From positions 310,001 through 374,000 of the forward strand of contig NZ_JAAOZT010000007.1 of NCBI RefSeq assembly GCF_011947285.1: a stretch of DNA of 64,000 bases. The letters run 5' to 3'. The stretch comes from Glaciimonas immobilis (GTDB lineage Bacteria > Pseudomonadota > Gammaproteobacteria > Burkholderiales > Burkholderiaceae_D). Under the pieces are notes generated by a model, which worked only from the letters and a program-made list of their open reading frames with translations, was not told the origin of the DNA and ran no database searches. The position numbers were made by a program, and so were the translations under genes. Positions 45,923 to 55,051 of this stretch are shown piece by piece (within the stretch, counting starts at the first letter, position 1; the number at the start of each line of letters is the position of its first letter).

Positions 45923-48280
45923 ATGCGCAATAAGAAGGTCGATACCCATGCGTTTTTCTGGGCTTTAGAAAGTGTCTGCGAACTGCACCGCAAGCCGTTT
46001 TCGATGGAATTGGCAACGCAACAATTAGCGGCACCGCATACCGTTCAATCGTTGACTGGCGCAGTCATGGCATACGGATTCAATGCCGAATTAAGTCCAT
46101 GTGCGACCGACCAGCTTGAGAAAGAAACTTTTCCCGCAGTCGCCTGGTTAGGACCAAAGCCTCCTCCGCAAGAAGATGCAGCATCAGTGGTGGATAGCCA
46201 GACTATAGATACCAAAGACGCCGAAGAATACCCCGTCGTGGACACGGGAGGATACCCGGAGAAACCAGCGCTGCGTGCCTCTGCGATTGACGGCGACCTT
46301 ATCACCACGCCTTCAGTGCCTAGCTCTGCAGGGGCAATTGCCTTGCCAGACCAGACAGCGGAAAATCTGCATCTGCTACCGGCGCTGATCATGCACGCCG
46401 ATGCACGCCATATCGTACTTCTGCAACATCGTGAAATGGCACCCCAAACGCTATCGCACGCGGATTTCACTGATCGTTATCAGGGCTATCTCACCCGTGT
46501 GATCGCCCAAGAAGACGCAGGTCAGGACATCGATAGCGAGGCTGAGGCGCGACAAGCGCGGTCATTTGGATTTCGTTGGTTTATTCCCGAGCTACTGAAG
46601 CACAAAAAATTCTGGCAAGAAATCCTGCTGGCCTCGTTAGTGATTCAACTGATAGCCCTCGCCACGCCATTGTTTACGCAAACAATCATCGACAAGGTCG
46701 TTGTGCATCGCACCGAGAGCACGCTGATTGTGATTGCCATCGGCATGGCCATTTTTATGTTGTTCTCGGCGATCCTGTCGTGGCTGCGGCAATATCTGGT
46801 TTTACACACTGGCAACCGGGTCGATGCGGTGTTGGGCGCATCGGTATTTGAGCACCTGTTTAAGCTACCGCCGGTATATTTTCAGCATCGTCCCACCGGC
46901 GTCATTGCGGCGCGCCTGCACGGGGTGGAGATTAACCGTGAGTCCATTGCCGGTGCAGCCGTAACGCTCATACTCGATCTGCCGTTTCTGTTGATTTTTG
47001 TGGCCATAATGTTTCATTACAGCGTGATGTTGACGCTGATTGTACTGGCCATTCTGCTACTGATTGCAGGCCTCAGCCTGATCGTTGCACCGATGTTTCA
47101 GACCCGGTTGCAACAACAGTTTCAGATGGGAGCGCGCAATCAGGCTTTTTTGACCGAATATGTATCCGGGCTAGAAACAGTTAAATCATTGCAACTGGAA
47201 CCGCAACTCAACAGTAAATACAGCGACTATCTTGCCAGCTATCTGCAAGCCGGGTTCTCTACCAAACAACTCGCCAACACCTATAACAGCGCAGCCAATT
47301 TCCTTGAACATTTGCTCAGCCTGCTGATTCTGGGCATCGGTGCATATACCGTGATGCACTCCAAAGAATTCACTATTGGCATGCTGGTCGCGTTCCAGAT
47401 GTTTGCAGGCAAACTATCCCAACCGATGTTGCGACTGGTCGGTCTATGGCAACAATTTCAGCAAGCCAGGTTGTCGGTAGCAAGGCTAGGCGATTTGATG
47501 AATGCGGTGGCTGAACCTTATTCAGTCATTCCGGCGCGCGACACGGACCGTCATGGCTTTATTCAAATAGAGGAGATCGCTTTTCGCTACGCAGATCATT
47601 TGCCGCTGGTTTACCAAAATGTGTCCGTTGCCATTCCCCCGGGACAAACGATCTGCATCATGGGGCCGTCCGGGTGCGGCAAAAGTACTTTGGCTAAAGT
47701 GCTGCAAGGATTCTACCAACCTAGCGCTGGCCGTGTACTCGTCGACGGCGTCGATATCCGCTATCTTTCTTCCAATGAACTGCGCTGTTACATGGGCGTC
47801 GTGCCGCAAGAAACGACACTTTTTTCCGGCACCATTTACGATAACTTGCTGATGGCCTGTCCTGGTGCCAATTTTGAACGGATCGCCAGGGCCTGCAAAA
47901 TGGCCGAAATTCACGACGTGATAGACGCGTTGCCGCAAGGCTATCAGACCGAAATCGGCGAGCGTGGCGCTGGCCTCTCGGGTGGGCAAAAGCAACGGAT
48001 CGCCATTGCCCGCGCCTTATTAAAGCAACCTAAAATTCTCATTTTCGACGAGGCCACCAGCGCCCTTGACGTTGACACCACGGAAAAATTTGCCGCTACC
48101 ATTAATAGTCTGAAGGGCCAGATCACCATGGTTTTTATCACCCATGGTTTGCCCAAAGGACTTAAGGTCGACGCCATTTTGTCGCTTACCGCCAATGGGA
48201 TGGAACACCTTCCGATTGATCCTGGCAATCGCAGTGATGATGTGCCGCAATTAACGGACGGTCTATCGTCGCGTCCCTGA
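45923..48280 (+). CDS. Type I secretion ABC exporter (HlyB/RtxB family)
   Basis: A 785-residue inner-membrane exporter. The N-terminal C39-like domain lacks the catalytic Cys (ALESVCELHRKPFSMELATQ), as in RTX exporters that do not cleave leaders. A 90-residue acidic, Pro/Ser-rich insert unusual for HlyB follows (about residues 80-165). Then come the six-helix membrane domain (about 225-500) and the ATPase with Walker A GPSGCGKST, signature LSGGQKQR and Walker B ILIFDEATSALD. The last residues (about 770-785) run into DNA that in another frame encodes HlyD, suggesting the C-terminus was altered by a deletion. It should export the RTX protein together with HlyD and TolC. Confidence 0.9.
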   Translation: MRNKKVDTHAFFWALESVCELHRKPFSMELATQQLAAPHTVQSLTGAVMAYGFNAELSPCATDQLEKETFPAVAWLGPKPPPQEDAASVVDSQTIDTKDAEEYPVVDTGGYPEKPALRASAIDGDLITTPSVPSSAGAIALPDQTAENLHLLPALIMHADARHIVLLQHREMAPQTLSHADFTDRYQGYLTRVIAQEDAGQDIDSEAEARQARSFGFRWFIPELLKHKKFWQEILLASLVIQLIALATPLFTQTIIDKVVVHRTESTLIVIAIGMAIFMLFSAILSWLRQYLVLHTGNRVDAVLGASVFEHLFKLPPVYFQHRPTGVIAARLHGVEINRESIAGAAVTLILDLPFLLIFVAIMFHYSVMLTLIVLAILLLIAGLSLIVAPMFQTRLQQQFQMGARNQAFLTEYVSGLETVKSLQLEPQLNSKYSDYLASYLQAGFSTKQLANTYNSAANFLEHLLSLLILGIGAYTVMHSKEFTIGMLVAFQMFAGKLSQPMLRLVGLWQQFQQARLSVARLGDLMNAVAEPYSVIPARDTDRHGFIQIEEIAFRYADHLPLVYQNVSVAIPPGQTICIMGPSGCGKSTLAKVLQGFYQPSAGRVLVDGVDIRYLSSNELRCYMGVVPQETTLFSGTIYDNLLMACPGANFERIARACKMAEIHDVIDALPQGYQTEIGERGAGLSGGQKQRIAIARALLKQPKILIFDEATSALDVDTTEKFAATINSLKGQITMVFITHGLPKGLKVDAILSLTANGMEHLPIDPGNRSDDVPQLTDGLSSRP

Positions 48281-48936
48281 ACGCCACCATCGCCGCGCAA
48301 CAACAACGCATCAAGCAATTACGCCACGCCTATCACGCCGACCTGCAAACTGAACTCGCCGATATCCGTGCGCGCTTGTCGCAGTTGCAGCCGACACTGG
48401 ATAAGTCCACCTACAAGCAAAGCCTGATGGCATTACGCGCTCCTCAGGATGGCGTCATTAATGACCTCGCCACCACTACCGTCGGCGCAGTGGTGCAGCC
48501 CGGAACCGTCATCATGACGCTGGTGCCGCAAGACGAACAACTCTACGCCGATGTGTCGGTAAAAAATGAAGACGTCGGCTTTGTACAAGTAGGACAAACC
48601 GCGCAAATCAAACTCGCCACTTATCCATTTCAAAAATACGGCATGTTGACCGGCAAGGTAACGCGCATCAGTGCAGACGCAGCCGAGGCCGAGCGGCGCA
48701 ATAACAACGCCAGCGAAGGTGGCAATGCCAATGACGACAGCAACAGCGTCACGTCAACTTATAAAGCGCGGATAAAATTGTCCGACCAAAGTCTGGTTGG
48801 ACCGCAAGGTAACCGTTTACACATGACCGCGGGCATGCAGGTCGTTGCCGAAATACATCAGGGCAGGCGCACGGTATGGGAGTATTTATTATCGCCTGTA
48901 AAAAAGACCCTGCAAGAATCTGGACGCGAGAGATAA
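48250..48936 (+). pseudogene. HlyD-family membrane-fusion protein lacking its N-terminal half
   Basis: In a frame shifted from the exporter, sequence continuous with HlyD begins at about 48256 (VASLNATIAAQQQRIKQLRH) and runs to 48936. It includes YKQSLMALRAPQDGVINDL, VQPGTVIMTLVPQDEQLYAD, VKNEDVGFVQVGQTAQIKLA and GMQVVAEIHQGRRTVWEYLL. This is the end of the coiled coil plus the lipoyl and beta-barrel part. The cytoplasmic tail, membrane anchor and first coiled-coil arm (about 270 residues) are absent, and no start with a ribosome-binding site exists before an internal ATG at 48427. It is probably inactive, so the exporter lacks its adaptor. Confidence 0.75.
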
Positions 48937-49218
48937 GACCGTGGCGCGGGCTTCGGGTGTCCGCCTACATACCTTAAATTGCGCAAGCGCGACACGCAAA
49001 ATGACAAATTCAAAAAATATAGAAAAGTCTCGGCGAGAAATAGAATTGTCTGGTATCTATTTTAAAATTCGTGCTGTACGGTTGATGGCAAGCAAATAAA
49101 AAAGATAAGTTTGTCCCGCTTGATGGCGGCCCAAACATTAAAAAGACAAAGATCTGATTGTGATTCCAGAGTCATCGACGACTCTCCGCTTCCCTCCAAA
49201 ATTCTATTGAGATAACCG

Positions 49219-50028
49219 ATGACAGAACTACACAACGCACGATCACGACCAAATATTAACTTGAATTTATTTTTGTTGGCCAACGTGAATATACCTACCC
49301 CCGCAAGCAGGGGGCGCAAGAGTTCTGCGGTAAAACCACCATCCTCCACAATCCTCCATAAACTACAAAACAGGCGATCACCAAAGCGCTTATATCTCAG
49401 GGTATTGTTGATTACCACGGTGATTACTACGGCGGCTTTTATTCTCACTGCTTGCGGCAGGCATGATCCGATGAAGCAGCTTCACACAACGGATGGCCGC
49501 GCCACATTTACTTTGCCATCCAACTACCTGTACAACGATTCCAGCGAGGACATGATTACTTTTGCTTTCCATTATCCCGGGATGCAGTCGATAGCGCCGG
49601 GTAAAATTCACGCCGAAGATCAAATCAGAATTTATTTGCGTCCGCTTGATTCCAACAATTTGCCATGGATCACAGCACCTGCCTCCCTGCGCGACAACGC
49701 GCTCCAACATTTCGATCCCGATCATCCTGGACGGGTTTATCAGACAGGTCAGCAAGGCTTGTATCGCACCTATCAACAAGGCGATCCCGATATCCCGCGT
49801 TTGTTAAGAACGACTTACAGCTTTCAGGCAGCGGATGGGCAGACGGTAACGATCACAGACCCCGCCCCGATAGCCGCAATGTACAGGGCGCATAGAACAA
49901 TTAAAGATCGCTTCGTTGTGGAATACACCATCGTCAAATCGGTAGGAAGAAATTTTCGTGAAATTGATGATGTTGTAACGAGCTTAATTAATCAACACAC
50001 AACCACGCGTGGCGTCCCGAAGGAATAG
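49219..50028 (+). CDS. Lipoprotein-like protein of the RTX locus (paralogue A)
   Basis: Up to 269 residues. A hydrophobic segment with a lipobox-like end (ITTVITTAAFILTAC) lies near residues 63-81, so the true start may be further downstream (TTG or GTG codons) than the ATG at 49219. The mature part, beginning MKQLHTTDGRATFTLPSNYL, is shared with the broken gene at 51588-52232: blocks FAFHYPGMQSIAPGK, QTGQQGLYRTYQQGDPD, YSFQAADGQTVTITDPAPI and AHRTIKDRFVVEYTIVK recur in both. The family is unknown to me. Its repetition beside an RTX gene suggests an accessory or immunity role (inference). Confidence 0.7.
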   Translation: MTELHNARSRPNINLNLFLLANVNIPTPASRGRKSSAVKPPSSTILHKLQNRRSPKRLYLRVLLITTVITTAAFILTACGRHDPMKQLHTTDGRATFTLPSNYLYNDSSEDMITFAFHYPGMQSIAPGKIHAEDQIRIYLRPLDSNNLPWITAPASLRDNALQHFDPDHPGRVYQTGQQGLYRTYQQGDPDIPRLLRTTYSFQAADGQTVTITDPAPIAAMYRAHRTIKDRFVVEYTIVKSVGRNFREIDDVVTSLINQHTTTRGVPKE

Positions 50029-50176
50029 CTGATATTCATTGCAGCAATATTTGACGCAGAACGTGAACGGTTACTCAAACTCAACTCGCTCTAAGGGCCT
50101 ACTTAGAGAAGCTTAGCGAGCATGTTTCGTGTCTTTTTTTAAGTCAATTTGCTCAACTTCAGACGGAGAAATATTA

Positions 50177-50644
50177 GTGCCAAATAAAAGAATCGGATCG
50201 TTTTTGTTAATCTTTATTTTTATTGATCTGATTGCATGGAATTTTTTTCAGGAAGAAATTTATATCATTGGAGGTTGGGGGACGACTTTTTTGAATATTG
50301 ATGACCATGCCTCAAACAAAGTTTTAGTGTTTTCTGTTGTGTTAGCTATTCCAATAAAAATATTCAAATTATTGAGCCACTTTAAAACTGAAAGTACCCT
50401 CCTGGGAACCGCTATTATTTTAGGAGACCTGGAGATACGCCTCCCCCTGCTCGTAAAAGAATTTACGCTGACGGTAATAGTAGGCGGTGCGATTTTAGCG
50501 TTGCTTTCAATCAGCGGTGAGGCAGAACCGCAACTTTCATTGGTGAGATTCATGATAATTACAATGCTGACGTATGGCGTTGTATGCGCATTCCTTGGAT
50601 TTATAAAGTTTATTCCGTTGCTGCGTGAAGAACGTTTTGATTGA
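50177..50644 (+). CDS. Small integral membrane protein, RTX locus
   Basis: A 155-residue protein from the GTG at 50177, which has GGAG 9 nt upstream; a GTG at 50129 would give 171 residues. Four hydrophobic stretches are visible (LLIFIFIDLIAWNFF, VLVFSVVLAIPIKIF, TLTVIVGGAILALLSI, MIITMLTYGVVCAFLGF). It ends LREERFD. The DNA is AT-richer than the housekeeping genes. I recognise no family. Similar size and topology to the next gene suggest related roles. Confidence 0.6.
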   Translation: MPNKRIGSFLLIFIFIDLIAWNFFQEEIYIIGGWGTTFLNIDDHASNKVLVFSVVLAIPIKIFKLLSHFKTESTLLGTAIILGDLEIRLPLLVKEFTLTVIVGGAILALLSISGEAEPQLSLVRFMIITMLTYGVVCAFLGFIKFIPLLREERFD

Positions 50645-50834
50645 CGGGGCCAAATAGTCGATGACGTTTGGTATAGCGGCCTGCGCTATACCACAAGGAA
50701 ATATCGAAAATCAAATCAAGCTGCAATAATTAATACTGAAAGAAAAAGGCAGATATTTTTGCAACGTCGACAAAGTTGCCAATGTATCGCTTTGCCTAAG
50801 TTTGTCATCTACTCGTCCTCAAAGGAGACGACAC

Positions 50835-50876
50835 ATGACGATACGTACAGAAATAACCTTTAAGGACCCGATGTGA
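50835..50876 (+). CDS. Possible 13-residue leader peptide overlapping the next start
   Basis: ATG at 50835 opens MTIRTEITFKDPM and ends at TGA 50874-50876, which overlaps the GTG/ATG starts of the next gene. AAAGGAG lies about 7 nt upstream, a better ribosome-binding site than that of the following gene. This layout could couple translation, or be the tail of a lost gene. Confidence 0.35.
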   Translation: MTIRTEITFKDPM

Positions 50877-51358
50877 TGACTATAAAAATATTCGTTGAAA
50901 AAGCAATTCGCGACATCGGAGGGCCGTGCATTCTTATAGGACCTTGCTGCCTATTCTACTTAGCATTTTTTGTAAGAAATTCTACCGACTGGTTTCCTGT
51001 CGAAATAATTTATGCCATAGCGTTCGTATTTTTCGGAACGATTTTATCGATGGTTGCGATCAGCAAAGACAGATTTTCACGCGCAGGGAATTTCTACAGA
51101 AAAATAAAAGAAGGCGCGGATGATAAAAATTATTTTAATTGTTTGAAGAGAATCTGGTGGATATGTTTGGGCGTGCTTCTTCTATTAATACCTTACGGTG
51201 ACGGTGCTTACTTTTCGCTACCTTCACTCGTAGAAAGCAATTTATTTTATTTTTTCTCTCATGCGTTATTTTTATTATTTTTCTGCCTTAGCACCGCAAC
51301 AGTAACGATCAGCAGATTGGAACGTCAAGAAAATAATGCTGATCAAAAGTTCGAATGA
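50873..51358 (+). CDS. Small integral membrane protein, RTX locus
   Basis: 161 residues from the GTG at 50873 (or 160 from the adjacent ATG at 50876), with AAGGA upstream. Four hydrophobic segments: GPCILIGPCCLFYLAFFV, IIYAIAFVFFGTILSMVA, RIWWICLGVLLLLIPY and LFYFFSHALFLLFFCLST. A Lys-rich cytoplasmic loop lies between the second and third. It is AT-rich. No known family. It stands between the two paralogous lipoprotein-like genes. Confidence 0.6.
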   Translation: MMTIKIFVEKAIRDIGGPCILIGPCCLFYLAFFVRNSTDWFPVEIIYAIAFVFFGTILSMVAISKDRFSRAGNFYRKIKEGADDKNYFNCLKRIWWICLGVLLLLIPYGDGAYFSLPSLVESNLFYFFSHALFLLFFCLSTATVTISRLERQENNADQKFE

Positions 51359-51561
51359 ATATCGTTTTCTTTAAAATAAAATTTAATATTTATATTAATT
51401 CTTTGACTGTGTTTTCTACGCATTTTGATCAGTCCGAACGGAAGACCGATTCCATGGAAAAGCGTGTAAATGGGGTAAGTGTTGCTCAAAACCCACAATA
51501 TTTTTTCGAATTCAGAAAATATTTTAACGCGCCCCGATTTACCGACGTGATGGGGCATTAA
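51355..51561 (+). other. Short frame overlapping the end of the membrane protein gene
   Basis: A 68-codon frame starting with an ATGA overlap at 51355 and ending FNAPRFTDVMGH just before the next gene. The second half (from MEKRVNGVSVAQNPQYFFEF) looks protein-like and could be the tail of a deleted gene. There is no ribosome-binding site of note. Low support. Confidence 0.25.
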
Positions 51562-51587
51562 ACCTACTAATCAGAAGGGTCGCTGCA

Positions 51588-52232
51588 TGACGAAAAGCAA
51601 ACAATTCTGGCTGCGTACTTTTTCTATTTTATTGATGGCAGTACCGCTTTTTATACTGTGCATTTTTTATATGGTGGCGACATTTTTTTAGTCGGTCATT
51701 ACAGTAAGGACGACTCGGTGAAACAACTGCACTCAAAAGATGGGAAAGCGACGTTTACTTTGCCTGTCAAATACAAACCAAGTACTGCTGATAAAGACCG
51801 GATCACTTTTTCATTTCATTATCCGAGTATGGAACCGATAAGGCCAGGAAAAGCGCCGGAAGACGATGAGATAACAATATATTTGAGCCCTACGAAAGCA
51901 TCTGATCGCTCCAGTGAGAATTACGCAAAAAATTTGGAACATTACGCGATAGATCGCTTTAATCCTGCGCGCCTTGGATTGCAGTATCGGATAGGGCAAC
52001 AGGGCATTTATCGCATGTATCAAATGGGTAATCCCGACGAACCGAAAGATTTAAGTACGTACTACATCTTTCAGGCAGCGGATGGACAACTCATCTATAT
52101 CAAAGACCCAGTGCCATTTATTGTTCTTTTTACGGCACATCGCACTATAGCGTATCGCTTCGACGTGCAATATACGATTGCAAAAAAAATAGGAAAAGAC
52201 TTTGTCAAAATAGATGAAGTCGTCACAGCGCC
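51588..52232 (+). pseudogene. Frameshifted, 3'-truncated paralogue B of the lipoprotein-like gene
   Basis: ATG at 51588 gives MTKSKQFWLRTFSILLMAVP, continuing LFILCIFYMVATFF and then TAG. The rest of the protein (LVGHYSKDDSVKQLHSKDGK onward) continues in another frame. One extra T in the run of seven at about 51684-51690 would join the two frames. The downstream part matches paralogue A to KIDEVVTA, then at about 52229 the DNA becomes an RTX-gene fragment and the frame runs on into unrelated residues. Either a slippage-controlled (phase-variable) gene or decay; the second truncation favours decay. Confidence 0.65.
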
Positions 52233-52544
52233 GTGGAATCCCTCGGCGGTCAGGCCATCACCGATGATGATGCCGGTCGCGCCCTCGTTGCCGCGTGGGA
52301 AAAGAAACTCCATATTCTGGAAGCGTTCAACGGGCAATATTATTTTACGATGCAAAATTTGACGGGCGGGAGCCACAACGGCTTCAGGATGATCGAAGGT
52401 AAAAACGGTCAGCCCGGCAGCATTACCGTCGTTATGTATCCCGAACAAATCGACAGCCTCAACCAGGCCTATGAGGTGTTGCAGGAATCGGTTTATGGTT
52501 CACTATTATTGCAGACGCGACCGACGTTCATGCCGATGCATTGA
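52233..52544 (+). pseudogene. Internal fragment of a large RTX protein gene
   Basis: The frame reads ESLGGQAITDDDAGRALVAA, WEKKLHILEAFNGQYYFTMQ, MIEGKNGQPGSITVVMYPEQ and IDSLNQAYEVLQESVYGSLL, then QTR before leaving the coding pattern near 52505. I recall such sequence from the non-repeat central part of very large betaproteobacterial RTX proteins, ahead of the calcium-binding repeats. It lacks a ribosome-binding site and is joined on the left to paralogue B and on the right, out of frame, to RTX repeats. Two deletions would explain it. Confidence 0.55.
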
Positions 52545-54982
52545 AAGGTCTGCGCCGTATCGACGACGATCTGATTGTGGATTATGGCGATGGTGACAGC
52601 ATCACGATCAGTCATTATTTTAATAGCCAGACCTTTCAAATTAATCAGTTTCGTTTCGCTGATGGCAAGACGTTGACCGGTACAGAGTTATTGGTAGCGT
52701 ATCCGATCGTCTTGCTGAATGCCGGGAGAAAGACATTTACCGACGCGTCAGAAACCATTCATGCCGGTACTGGTAATGACGCCATTTATGGCAAGGGCGG
52801 CGATGACGTGATAGATGGTGATGCGGGAGACGATGTCCTTTATGGCGATACAGGCGATGATATGTTGTCCGGCGGGATGGGAAATGACAAACTTGACGGC
52901 GGTGACGGTAACGACATCCTGACCGGCGGCAAAGGGAACGATACGCTTGATGGCGGTGCCGGTGACAACATCTATCAGTTCAGTACTGGCGACGGACAGG
53001 ACACCGTCAGCTATAGTCGGATTGTCGAGGTTGTATTTACCGATGTTCGTGCCGATGCCGTGAAGGGCCTGCGGCGGGTCAACGACGATCTGATTGTGGA
53101 TTATGGCAATGGCGACAGCATCACGTTCAGTTATTATTTTCCCAGGGAGACCTGTCAAATTCAGTTCCGGTTTGCCGATGGCAAGACGCTAACCGCTACA
53201 GAGTTACTGGCGGCGTATCCGATCGTCTTGGGGAATCCTGGGCATAAAAATTTTACCGATGTGTCAGAAACGATTCATGCCGGTATTGGAACTGATATCA
53301 TTAATGGCGGTGGCGGCGATGACGTGATAGACGGCGATGCGGGAGACGATTTCCTTGATGGCGGTAGGGGCAATGACGTGCTGACCGGCGGAATAGGAGA
53401 TGACTACCTGGACGGGAGTCGCGGTAACGATACCTATCAGTTCAGCACCGGTGACGGTCAGGACACCATCTGCAACGAAGATTACGGCACCGATGACGAT
53501 GGCGGAGGTCGTACCGATGTCATTGTTTTTACCGACGTTAATGCCGATGCATTGAACGGTCTGCGATGTGTCGACGATGATCTGATTGTGGATTATGGTA
53601 ATGGTGACAGCATCACAATCAGTCATTATTTTAGCAGCGCGGTCTATCAAATTAATGAATTCCGGTTTGCCGATGGCAAGACGTTGACCGGTGTGCAGTT
53701 GCTGGCAACCTATCCAATCCAATTAACGGACGATGACGACGACCTTCGTTTTACGGCTGCATCTGAAACAATTCATGCCGGTGCTGGCAATGACAGAATT
53801 TTTGCAGGCGCTGGCAATGATGTAATTGATGGTGACGCCGGCGATGATCAGCTGTCGGGCGGCGCAGGCAACGACAAGTTGACCGGCGGCGCGGGCGATG
53901 ATCTCCTCTATGGTGACGTAGGCAATGATTATCTGGAAGGCGGCACCGGCAACGATACCTACCTGCTACGCACCGGCTCCGGTCATGACACTATTTTCAA
54001 TAACGATTCATCCGCACAACGCTGCGATGGTTTGATGTTTTACGACGTGGCTTCCACCGGATTGACCGCAGTGAAATGGCTTGGCGATGATCTGGTGCTG
54101 GAATACGGGACTGCCGACAGCGTGACGGTAAAAAATTATTTTTTCAGTAAAGATTACCAGTTGGATGCTTTTGAGTTTGCCGATGGAGTAACGTTGACTT
54201 CTGAGCAATTACTGGCGGCGTATCCGATTCAGTTGGCGGAGAGTGCGGACTTACAACAGGTTACGCGGTCGGCGGTGGCTGGCGTTGGGGATATCACCGC
54301 CACTGGTGACAATGAAGTGACCGCGCAACAGGGTGCTGCGGATAAACTTGTTACTGCTGCGCAGGGTGCGGAGGCTGTCGGCGCTGCAAACGTTGCACCA
54401 GCTGCCAACCCGGCATTCCATTACGATGGCCTGCGTACCCATGACGGCACGCCGGTTTATATGGACGAGAACAATATGTATTATCCGCGTGGTAATCAGC
54501 CGAAGACCGAAGGCAACCTGATTGCGGAGACGTATTTTCCGAAGCGCAAGGCACCTGAGAAGCCTGATTATGACAACTGGTTTACGTGTTCCAAGAACGT
54601 CAGACCGTTGGTCGCGCAGCGGGCCGCGGAGGCGGCGGCACACGCTATCCAGGTCGCCCAACGGGCGAACGGCGCACAAGGAATGGGCGCGGCGATGGCG
54701 GATCATACGCATGATCCTGATCAGCAAAAAACCGCCGCCACGACCTCCGATCAGTTGGAAAAAAATCCCGTAACGCCGTCATCTAAAGGGTTGATATTAA
54801 GCCCATGGCTGATGGCAAAGTATGTGATGGATTACCATTTAAAGCACAGCGATGCGGCGGCCTTGGGGGGAGAAATCGCGGAAATGCATGCGGCGCAATC
54901 GTCCGGTGCGTCATTGACGCCAGCGTCAGGAATGCTGGCCGCGCCGCACTTTGACTTGCATGGTAAGAAAACCCGGCATTAA
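52541..54982 (+). CDS. RTX (haemolysin-type calcium-binding) protein, N-terminally truncated
   Basis: 813 residues if started at the TTG at 52541; no good ribosome-binding site, and coding similarity (DVHADALKG) already begins about 10 codons upstream, so the gene has lost its 5' part. Four modules of GLRRxDDDLIVDYGxGDSIT...FRFADGKTLT (haemolysin-type Ca-binding-related domain) alternate with three blocks of nonapeptide repeats GGxGxDxLx (for example GGMGNDKLDGGDGNDILTGG). The last 200 residues are repeat-free and Ala/Gln-rich, ending LHGKKTRH, and should hold the type I secretion signal. Expected to be secreted by HlyB, but HlyD is broken, and the effector domain is missing. Confidence 0.8.
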   Translation: MKGLRRIDDDLIVDYGDGDSITISHYFNSQTFQINQFRFADGKTLTGTELLVAYPIVLLNAGRKTFTDASETIHAGTGNDAIYGKGGDDVIDGDAGDDVLYGDTGDDMLSGGMGNDKLDGGDGNDILTGGKGNDTLDGGAGDNIYQFSTGDGQDTVSYSRIVEVVFTDVRADAVKGLRRVNDDLIVDYGNGDSITFSYYFPRETCQIQFRFADGKTLTATELLAAYPIVLGNPGHKNFTDVSETIHAGIGTDIINGGGGDDVIDGDAGDDFLDGGRGNDVLTGGIGDDYLDGSRGNDTYQFSTGDGQDTICNEDYGTDDDGGGRTDVIVFTDVNADALNGLRCVDDDLIVDYGNGDSITISHYFSSAVYQINEFRFADGKTLTGVQLLATYPIQLTDDDDDLRFTAASETIHAGAGNDRIFAGAGNDVIDGDAGDDQLSGGAGNDKLTGGAGDDLLYGDVGNDYLEGGTGNDTYLLRTGSGHDTIFNNDSSAQRCDGLMFYDVASTGLTAVKWLGDDLVLEYGTADSVTVKNYFFSKDYQLDAFEFADGVTLTSEQLLAAYPIQLAESADLQQVTRSAVAGVGDITATGDNEVTAQQGAADKLVTAAQGAEAVGAANVAPAANPAFHYDGLRTHDGTPVYMDENNMYYPRGNQPKTEGNLIAETYFPKRKAPEKPDYDNWFTCSKNVRPLVAQRAAEAAAHAIQVAQRANGAQGMGAAMADHTHDPDQQKTAATTSDQLEKNPVTPSSKGLILSPWLMAKYVMDYHLKHSDAAALGGEIAEMHAAQSSGASLTPASGMLAAPHFDLHGKKTRH

Positions 54983-55051
54983 AAATCGTAGTGACTCAGA
55001 AGCTTGGCATCGCGAATTTAATCTTGATCCCAATCCTTGCGTGGAATCGCC

